From assembly GCA_964610025.1 (NCBI GenBank), contig CAZSTX010000022.1, positions 1-30,833 on the forward strand: 30,833 nucleotides of DNA, read 5' to 3'. Position 1 is the first letter of the stretch. Each line of letters starts with the position of its first letter. The stretch is from UBA5266 sp964610025 (GTDB lineage Bacteria; Bacteroidota; Bacteroidia; Bacteroidales; WCHB1-69). Position numbers and translations under genes: made by a program. Shown here piece after piece: positions 25,152-30,833 of this stretch. The notes under the pieces were generated by a model. It ran no database searches and was not told the origin of the DNA. It worked only from the letters and a program-made list of their open reading frames with translations.

Positions 25152-28016
25152 ATGAGAAAAATAGCATTTATTATTTTGAGTTTGATGGTTTGTACTTCTT
25201 TAGTACTACAAGCTGAAAGTTTTAATAAAACTGTCAAAAAACAAAAAGAAACCAAAAGTGCCAATATCCAAGCATGGGAAGAAATGGGACCTGATAATGT
25301 AGGTGGACGCACTAATGTTATATTGATAGATAAAGATAATAGTTTGAAATTATATGCAGGTTCGGCAGGTGGTGGGCTTTGGATTTCGACAAGCGGTGGC
25401 GCAGTATGGAAACGCATAGAAGCTTTCCCCGAATTGGCTATATCTTCACTTGTGCAAACAGAAGATGGAACCCTATTTGTGGGAACTGGCGAAGGATTAA
25501 ATCCTAATTTTATATCTCCTGGTGTACCATATTCATTTGGAGCATATGGTTTTTCTTCAACATTTGGAATAAAAGGTAGTGGAATTTACAAATCAGTTAA
25601 TGATTCGTTTGTGCAGTTAACTGCTACTGCCAATTGGGAAGAAATAAATGACCTTATTTATAACCCTAAAAATAAAACATTATATGCTGCTACCGATTAT
25701 GGCTTACAAGTTTCGACCGATAATGGGACTACTTGGCAAATAGCAAAAACAGCATCTAATCAAAACTTAGATTTGATAGGTATCGAACTTGCTCTCTCTT
25801 CTAATGGCACTGTAATTTATGTGCAAAGAGATAGAAGTTCTTATAAAGGTATTGCTTATTTTTCAGACGGAAGTAGTACAACTAATTTTAAAGCATTAGA
25901 TTTTTCTGACGACGCTGGACGCATGTCTTTTGCTTTTGCTCCATCAGACCCTAATTATATTTATGCCTTAGTAGCAAATAGAAGAGGGGAGTTTTTAGGA
26001 ATTTATCAATCGAAAAATCAAGGCGATTCTTTTAGAGTTATTGTGCCAGGTGGAAGCACATTAGTAAATGTTTTTAATAATGCAGGAGATTACTCTAATA
26101 GTATTGTTGTATTTCCAAACGACCCTAAACATATTTTGGTAGGTGGCTACCCTTATTTATGGGAAGGAGTTGAAACAAGTGAAATATCTTATTTTGGATT
26201 CAACTCATTGGCTTATTTGGGTGGAATAAGATCATTTATCTTTGATGAAAAAGATAGCAATATTTTATATATAGGCTCGACTACAGGAATTGTTAAGGGC
26301 GTTTATAATGGGAAAAGTTTTCAATTTCATTTAATGAATAAAAATTATGGGACAGCGCAATATACAACTGTTTCTTGTTCTAATGATGATAAAGTATTAG
26401 GAGGAACACGTGAAAATGGAACTTTATTTATAACGAAAGAAGGCAATACAACAGCTTCGGCTACTCAGTTAACATCAGGATATTCTTCACATACAGCTCA
26501 ATCGATGATTAACACGAATGCTTTTTTCTATACAACTACTTATGGTACTTGTTATAGACAAGCAAGCCTTTCTTCTGACCCAGAAGAGATACAAGATTGG
26601 TTTAACAAAGATTTAATGTTAGGAGGAACAAATGATAAATACACAAAATGGAGTTTTACAGCATTGAAGACAGCATGTCGTTCAAGTCAATATGTATCTC
26701 CCATTTTGATGTGGGAATCAATTTATGATGCTAACTCAATTGATACAGTTGTTTTTGTTGTAGACAAAGATTATAAGGCTAACGAAGAAATTTGTGTGAG
26801 AAGTGCTATTAATAATTATCCTATGTGGCTAACGGCTCCTCGCGACCTTGAGAAGAATGAAAAAATTACATTTACAGATTATGTGCAAAATAGATTTTTT
26901 GTAGGAGGCGGAGGCTTTGTTTCATCGGGATTAGTAGGAGCACCTGTTTTTATGACTAAAAAGGCTCTTAACTTTACAACATTGCCAACATGGTATAGAG
27001 TATTCTTTACCGGAGATACAACCGAACAAGTTACTAATATGTGTATTACAGAAGATGGTAATCACTTATTTATATCAACATATAGTTCTAGCTCAGCTTT
27101 TCATAATATTTATAGAATCAGTGGATTTGATATAGCAAGAGACTCAATGACTTTATCTTATGGAAAACCTACCAGCGGTGGAACAGTAAATGTTAATCCA
27201 AATTGCTTATTAGACGCAACTAAAATTTATTCTACCAATAGTTATATAACTTCTATTAATATAGACCCACAAAACAATGATGTCTTATTGGTTACTATTG
27301 GCGGAAGCAATATAGAATCGCATATTTATGCTTCGACCAATGCAACTTCTGGAACAGTGCTTGATTTAAAAGAAAAAGACGGAACAGGTTTGCCGAGTAA
27401 CAAAACACCCATTTATACTGCATTGGTTGAAATGAGTAATTCGGACGTAGTTTTTGTAGGAACTGAAAACGGTATTTATGTAAGTGAAAATTTCAATACT
27501 TCCAATCCTACTTGGAAAAGTGCTAATGAAGGAATTGATGCTAAAATTCCAGTTTTCATGCTGAAGCAACAAACAAAAAACTATCCAGACGATTATGCAC
27601 GCATTTACGGTGAAGATACCAATGATGTTACTATCATTGAATTTAAAGGAGTGAAAAATCCCGGTTGTATATATGCTGCTACTTATGGCAGAGGTATATT
27701 TAAAAATTTAACATATCAAACCGATGTCAGTGTAAAAGAAATTGCCCCATCAAAATTAAATACATTAAATATATATCCTAATCCTACATCGGATAATGCA
27801 AAAATAAATTACACATTAAATAAAGATGTAACTAATGTTGTTGTTGCATTGTATGATATCACAGGAAAAAAGATATTTACACAAAACTTTGGAATGCGTT
27901 TACAAGGCGATAATATGGAAACCATTGAGTGTAGCTCATTGAAAAATGGATTGTATATTATTAGCTTAGAAGGTGGAACCCAAAGGTTTATTTCAAAAAT
28001 TGTTGTAACCAAATAA
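25152..28016 (+). CDS. Secreted BNR/sialidase-like repeat protein with T9SS sorting domain
   Basis: This 954-residue protein has a signal peptide (about 1-21, ending LVLQA) and a long beta-propeller-like region built of BNR/VPS10-type repeats. The opening WEEMGPDNVGGRTNVILID and AGSAGGGLWISTSGGAVWKRI are typical; later copies are LQVSTDNGTTWQIAK, IYQSKNQGDSFRVI and VSENFNTSNPTWKSANEG. The final 80 residues from LNIYPNPTSDNAK to ISKIVVTK form a type A T9SS domain. It should be exported to the surface or medium. BNR folds occur in glycosidases and in binding proteins; I see no firm set of sialidase active-site residues, so a hydrolase role is open. It shares an operon with the C10 protease 21 bases downstream. 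Confidence 0.8.
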   Translation: MRKIAFIILSLMVCTSLVLQAESFNKTVKKQKETKSANIQAWEEMGPDNVGGRTNVILIDKDNSLKLYAGSAGGGLWISTSGGAVWKRIEAFPELAISSLVQTEDGTLFVGTGEGLNPNFISPGVPYSFGAYGFSSTFGIKGSGIYKSVNDSFVQLTATANWEEINDLIYNPKNKTLYAATDYGLQVSTDNGTTWQIAKTASNQNLDLIGIELALSSNGTVIYVQRDRSSYKGIAYFSDGSSTTNFKALDFSDDAGRMSFAFAPSDPNYIYALVANRRGEFLGIYQSKNQGDSFRVIVPGGSTLVNVFNNAGDYSNSIVVFPNDPKHILVGGYPYLWEGVETSEISYFGFNSLAYLGGIRSFIFDEKDSNILYIGSTTGIVKGVYNGKSFQFHLMNKNYGTAQYTTVSCSNDDKVLGGTRENGTLFITKEGNTTASATQLTSGYSSHTAQSMINTNAFFYTTTYGTCYRQASLSSDPEEIQDWFNKDLMLGGTNDKYTKWSFTALKTACRSSQYVSPILMWESIYDANSIDTVVFVVDKDYKANEEICVRSAINNYPMWLTAPRDLEKNEKITFTDYVQNRFFVGGGGFVSSGLVGAPVFMTKKALNFTTLPTWYRVFFTGDTTEQVTNMCITEDGNHLFISTYSSSSAFHNIYRISGFDIARDSMTLSYGKPTSGGTVNVNPNCLLDATKIYSTNSYITSINIDPQNNDVLLVTIGGSNIESHIYASTNATSGTVLDLKEKDGTGLPSNKTPIYTALVEMSNSDVVFVGTENGIYVSENFNTSNPTWKSANEGIDAKIPVFMLKQQTKNYPDDYARIYGEDTNDVTIIEFKGVKNPGCIYAATYGRGIFKNLTYQTDVSVKEIAPSKLNTLNIYPNPTSDNAKINYTLNKDVTNVVVALYDITGKKIFTQNFGMRLQGDNMETIECSSLKNGLYIISLEGGTQRFISKIVVTK

Positions 28017-28037
28017 AATATTAAAAGTATTCTTAAA

Positions 28038-30173
28038 ATGAAGAAATTTTGTTTAACTATAGTTGCATTAGCTACTATAATTACTACATTTGCACAAAAT
28101 GTACCGTTTGAAACAGCCGAAAAAATTGCATTAAATTTCTATTCAGTTATTAAACCCAATAAGATTCAAAAAAGCAAACCCATCCAACAAAGTTATATAG
28201 GAAGTAATAATAACGAAGATTTATATTATATCTTTAATTATAACGACTGTGGGTTTGTAGTAGTAGCAGCTAATTATAAATCTACACCTATTTTAGCTTA
28301 TTCTATAGAAGATAATATCGATTTAGATAAATTAAATCCAAGCATGAAAATGTGGTTAGAATCGCATATGATGGATATTATAAATACCGATATTACTTAT
28401 TCGCAAAAAGATTTATTAAAAAAAGAATGGGATAACATACTGAATAATGCTATTCCGACCCGTAAATCTTTGAAAATAGGTCCTTTTATGACAAGTAAAT
28501 GGAATCAAGATCGTTATTATAATGCATACTGCCCTGAAGATGGAAATGTTACAGGAGAAATTGGAGGCAATTATGACAATCATGTTCCTAACGGATGTGT
28601 AGCTGTTGCCATGTCGCAAATTATGTATTATCATCGTTTCCCATATGTTGGAACAGGTTCGCATACTTATGTTTCACCTTATGGTCGTTTGAGTGCTGAC
28701 TTCTCGTCTGCTAAATACGATTATAATGCTATGGCAGATATAGCTACCGATTATAGTCATTCATTGGCATTGTTGATTTACCATGCTGGTATATCAGTAG
28801 AAATGAATTATTCGCCTACTGGTTCTGGTTCTCAAACAGAAAAAGCAAGAATGTCGCTGATAGGTTATTTTGGTTATTCGACTACGTCTAGGTTCGAAAA
28901 AAGAGAAATGTATACAGACTCTGTTTGGTTGTCTAAAATAATAGAAAGCCTTGATAGTAGATTGCCTATTATTTATTCAGGAAGAAAAAAAGATGCTAAT
29001 GCAGGTCATGCGTGGATATGCGATGGTTACGAAAGTTTAACAGACACATCTGCTTATTTGCATTTTAATTGGGGATGGGGTGCTAAAGGTGGAAATGGAT
29101 GGTTCTTGTCAACAGTAATGAACGGATACACAGAAGGAGAATCGGCTATTTTTGGATTAACACCTAAAGTAGACCAGCCTATTTGTGTGCATGATACTTT
29201 GACTGCAACTTATGGCTCATTTTATAGCGGAGCGCCAACAATTAATTATTTAGATAATGCCGATTGCTCGTGGTTAATAGCTACTCCTAATGCAACATCA
29301 ATTAGACTTGCTGTATCTGAATTTTTTACAGAATTAGAAAACGATGTCGTAACAGTATATGCCGGAAACACAACTGCTGATCCTATCGTATGGATGCTAT
29401 CAGGAGATACTGTTGCACCCGATACTTATATCGATATTGATGCTTCTGAAGCACTTATTACTTTTACTTCTAATAGTAGCATCTCAAATAGAGGTTTTGT
29501 TTTTACATATACCACAACATTAGCCAATCCTAATTATTGCCAAACTAATATAGACCCGGGAACAGGAAATGTTCTGAAAGAGACATCAGGCACGCTGACT
29601 AATGGAAGCGGAAACGAAAATTATGTAAGTAGCAATACATGTTATTGGAGAATTGAACCCAATAATGCACAAGGAGTGTGGATAGATATTACAAAATTTG
29701 ACCTTGCACAAGGAGATGAATTGAGTATATATGCACATACAGGAAAGTATGTACAAGCAATTAAATTTACTGACCGTATAGCTCAATACACAAAAGATAA
29801 TCCGCCTACAGGTATTTTAACATCAATGAATCAAAGTAAAATATATGTAATGTTCCGAACCGACAACGATAAAGTTGGGAAAGGTTGGACATTGAAATGG
29901 GGTGTTGATGTGGGAATAGCTAATATAGGTGTTGATGAGTTGAAAATATATCCAAATCCAGCAAATAACATCTTGAATGTTGATGTATTTACTAATATCC
30001 CAATTGATAATATGAAAGTAACTATTACTGACATGATGGGCAGGTTAGTTTATACTTCTGAAATTCACCAAAATTTAACACGGATTAATGTAAGTGATTT
30101 TTCAAAAGGAATTTATATTTTAACTTTATCTACTAATAAAGGAAGCCTTAATAGAAAAATAATTATTCAATAG
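28038..30173 (+). CDS. Secreted C10 (streptopain-like) cysteine protease with CUB-like domains and T9SS tail
   Basis: This 711-residue protein has a signal peptide (1-20, ending TFAQ), an inhibitory prodomain of the Spi_C10 type (about 21-145) and a C10 peptidase domain with catalytic Cys187 (VPNGCVAVAMSQIMYYH) and His324 (NAGHAWICDGY). The NWGWG motif (344-348) completes the active site. Two CUB-like domains follow (about 383-493 and 501-622), each starting with a Cys and containing a C-x-W strand (CSWLI, CYWRI). A T9SS type A domain ends the protein (IYPNPANN at 637-644 to RKIIIQ). Relatives include streptopain, interpain and periodontain. It should mature by prodomain removal after secretion. 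The strong terminator at 30198 closes the operon. Its substrates are unknown. Confidence 0.92.
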   Translation: MKKFCLTIVALATIITTFAQNVPFETAEKIALNFYSVIKPNKIQKSKPIQQSYIGSNNNEDLYYIFNYNDCGFVVVAANYKSTPILAYSIEDNIDLDKLNPSMKMWLESHMMDIINTDITYSQKDLLKKEWDNILNNAIPTRKSLKIGPFMTSKWNQDRYYNAYCPEDGNVTGEIGGNYDNHVPNGCVAVAMSQIMYYHRFPYVGTGSHTYVSPYGRLSADFSSAKYDYNAMADIATDYSHSLALLIYHAGISVEMNYSPTGSGSQTEKARMSLIGYFGYSTTSRFEKREMYTDSVWLSKIIESLDSRLPIIYSGRKKDANAGHAWICDGYESLTDTSAYLHFNWGWGAKGGNGWFLSTVMNGYTEGESAIFGLTPKVDQPICVHDTLTATYGSFYSGAPTINYLDNADCSWLIATPNATSIRLAVSEFFTELENDVVTVYAGNTTADPIVWMLSGDTVAPDTYIDIDASEALITFTSNSSISNRGFVFTYTTTLANPNYCQTNIDPGTGNVLKETSGTLTNGSGNENYVSSNTCYWRIEPNNAQGVWIDITKFDLAQGDELSIYAHTGKYVQAIKFTDRIAQYTKDNPPTGILTSMNQSKIYVMFRTDNDKVGKGWTLKWGVDVGIANIGVDELKIYPNPANNILNVDVFTNIPIDNMKVTITDMMGRLVYTSEIHQNLTRINVSDFSKGIYILTLSTNKGSLNRKIIIQ

Positions 30174-30197
30174 AAAAAAAATTGTATATAGAAAAAG

Positions 30198-30229
30198 AAA
30201 AGGCTATCGATAAATAAGATAGCCTTTTT
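30198..30229 (+). terminator. Rho-independent terminator after the T9SS cargo operon
   Basis: AAAAGGCTATC (30198-30208) pairs perfectly with GATAGCCTTTT (30218-30228) and runs into T residues, 25 bases after the protease stop codon. Confidence 0.92.
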
Positions 30230-30250
30230 ATTTTGATTTTCTCAATACGA

Positions 30251-30300
30251 TATACTAAACAAAAATTTTGTTTAGAAGTTGGATTCAACCATTTAGTATA
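30251..30300. repeat. Nested inverted repeat
   Basis: The outer arms TATACTAAA (30251-30259) and TTTAGTATA (30292-30300) are perfect complements. Inside, CTAAACAAAA (30255-30264) and TTTTGTTTAG (30266-30275) form a second perfect 10-bp arm pair that overlaps the outer left arm, and GTTG/CAAC (30278-30289) a third small hairpin. The first two cannot form together, so alternative folds are possible. No target-site duplication or transposase gene is visible. Confidence 0.6.
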
Positions 30301-30324
30301 GAGCCTATGCTTGTTTGTTAGTAG

Positions 30325-30377
30325 TATCTGTGTAAATCAGCCCGTTAGGGCGGCACATTTTTGTTGGTTTGTAGTTT
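30325..30377 (+). repeat. Short GC-rich palindrome resembling a Bacteroidota interspersed repeat
   Basis: GCCCGTTAGGGC (30340-30351) is a 4-bp-stem hairpin followed by GGCACAT and T/G-rich sequence. From memory, such CCCGTTAGGG-GGCACAT units recur between genes in several Bacteroidales genomes, often beside phrases like ATCTGTGTAAATC, which is also present just upstream here. Only one copy is visible in this window, so its repeat status rests on recollection. Confidence 0.4.
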
Positions 30378-30459
30378 GTTTTAAGATAATGCTATTTGCT
30401 TTTTTTATAAAAAAATTGAAAAACAAAATAAATATTATTCAATTATATTAAAATATTAG

Positions 30460-30469
30460 TAATTTTGCA
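30460..30469 (+). promoter_or_regulatory. -7 promoter element for the restriction-modification gene
   Basis: TAATTTTGCA, a full consensus match, 152 bases before the ATG at 30622. The transcription start should fall near 30475, directly before the left arm of the leader stem. Confidence 0.6.
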
Positions 30470-30479
30470 AAAACAAATA

Positions 30480-30554
30480 CACTTCGTAAAGCTAACAAAT
30501 ATCTGTTTGATAAGCGACATTTTGTAGAGAGTATAAATAAGTTAGCAACGAGTG
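30480..30554 (+). ncRNA. Structured 5' leader, closed by a long-range stem
   Basis: CACTTCGTAAAGCTAAC (30480-30496) is complementary to GTTAGCAACGAGTG (30541-30554): GCTAAC/GTTAGC, CGT/ACG and CACT/AGTG pair, with short unpaired bases between blocks. The stem encloses 44 bases and begins at the expected transcription start. It could be a regulatory leader, a small RNA or a protein-binding site. It does not fit a tRNA. No known riboswitch is recognised. Confidence 0.35.
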
Positions 30555-30621
30555 TAAAAAGATAGAAAAGCGTGAGAACAATTTGCTACTAAAAAACGAA
30601 TTTTAAACAGGATGATATATT

Positions 30622-30833
30622 ATGACATTAACAGAAATACTTAGAGATTCCAATTATAAACTGACACAGTTTAGTGCAGATAAAATAAAAGCACTTGAAA
30701 AAAATATCTATACAAAAGAAAGTAAAGACAAAGATATTCCTTATTTCAACTGCCTTGTAAGAAAAAAAGAAATTAAACTTACACCCGAAGAAATTGTTCG
30801 TCAGCTTTATGTAATGGTATTAACTCAAGATTT
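30622..30833 (+). CDS. Type I restriction-modification protein (HsdR_N/N-6 methylase type), 5' part
   Basis: The first 70 or so residues of a gene cut by the window edge. It starts MTLTEILRDSNYKLTQFS and contains YFNCLVRKKEIKLTPEEIV followed by RQLYVMVLTQDF. That phrase is characteristic of the N-terminal nuclease-like (HSDR_N) domain found on type I N-6 adenine DNA methylases and related restriction proteins. An in-frame TGA at 30613-30615 makes the ATG at 30622 the only start, and AGGA at 30609-30612 is a plausible ribosome site, unusual for this window. The methylase and endonuclease parts, if present, lie beyond the window, so whether it modifies, cuts or both is not known. Confidence 0.75.
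   Translation, partial: MTLTEILRDSNYKLTQFSADKIKALEKNIYTKESKDKDIPYFNCLVRKKEIKLTPEEIVRQLYVMVLTQD

Larger units (their letters stand above)
30174..30621. other. Gene-free stretch entering a restriction-modification locus
   Basis: This 448-base stretch holds, in order, the cargo-operon terminator, a nested inverted repeat (30251-30300), a GC-rich repeat-like hairpin (30340-30351), a full-consensus promoter (30460-30469) and a structured leader (30480-30554). No ORF fits. The part at 30370-30455 is plain AT-rich sequence. Confidence 0.7.

Noticed and set aside
24977..25417. 146-residue ORF on the minus strand opposite the start of the BNR protein gene
   Set aside because: It lies antisense to a well-supported gene and across its promoter, has no recognisable domain, and its second half is translated AT-rich intergenic sequence.
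30270..30300. Possible tRNA T-arm (minus strand GGTTGAATCC)
   Set aside because: No acceptor stem, anticodon arm or full cloverleaf can be built around it; it is part of the nested inverted repeat.
30480..30554. tRNA reading of the 75-base leader structure
   Set aside because: The length is suggestive but there is no T-loop consensus, no D-arm and the stem is interrupted.
1..30833. CRISPR array, insertion sequence or prophage
   Set aside because: No regularly spaced direct repeats of 25-40 bases, no transposase, integrase or phage structural gene were seen.

Overview
The window reads as chromosomal DNA of a Bacteroidota bacterium, most likely from the order Bacteroidales. The evidence is a very AT-rich sequence, start codons preceded by A/T-rich stretches rather than Shine-Dalgarno sites, at least eight copies of the Bacteroidota -7 promoter motif TAnnTTTGnA in front of genes, three secreted proteins ending in type IX secretion (T9SS) sorting domains (each with an IYPNP motif), an OprO/OprP-type porin, a GldI-like lipoprotein, and the Bacteroidales-style order parA-parB-DUF5683-dapB-lepB. 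No genus is claimed.

Layout. 1-1032: C-terminal three quarters of a DinF-type MATE exporter, with its 5' part missing or broken. 1120-3008: an OprO/P porin, convergent with a membrane-anchored LytTR regulator. 3009-3338: a regulatory intergenic region with a 20-bp-phased ACCCC repeat array. 3339-6313: long-chain acyl-CoA synthetase, then a strong terminator, then GAPDH. 6486-8180: T9SS-exported subtilase, overlapping tail to tail a PlsC-like acyltransferase that carries a zinc ribbon (8170-9441, minus).

9564-15673 (minus) is one likely operon read from a promoter near 15720: DUF4412-like secreted protein, fused ADP-forming acyl-CoA synthetase, NrnA-type DHH phosphoesterase, GldI-like lipoprotein and two further FKBP lipoproteins, closed by a hairpin terminator at 9531-9565. 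15836-20591 (minus) is a second operon: parA, parB, DUF5683, dapB and lepB, linking chromosome segregation with cell-wall precursor synthesis and protein export. 20680-22671 (minus) is a urocanate hydratase without other hut genes in view. 22770-24711 (minus) is groES-groEL, closed by a terminator.

24712-25151 is a divergent intergenic region whose rightward promoter drives a dicistron of two T9SS cargo proteins: a BNR-repeat protein and a C10 (streptopain-like) cysteine protease with two CUB-like domains, closed by a strong terminator at 30198-30228. After that the character changes. A 448-bp gene-free stretch carries a nested inverted repeat, a short GC-rich repeat-like hairpin, a promoter and a structured leader, and leads into the start of a type I restriction-modification gene that runs off the right edge.

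Most of the window is ordinary core genome. The parts that most deserve a second look are the phased repeat array beside the LytTR gene (3209-3285) and the structured entrance to the restriction-modification locus (30240-30621). I found no wholly new system that the sequence alone can establish.
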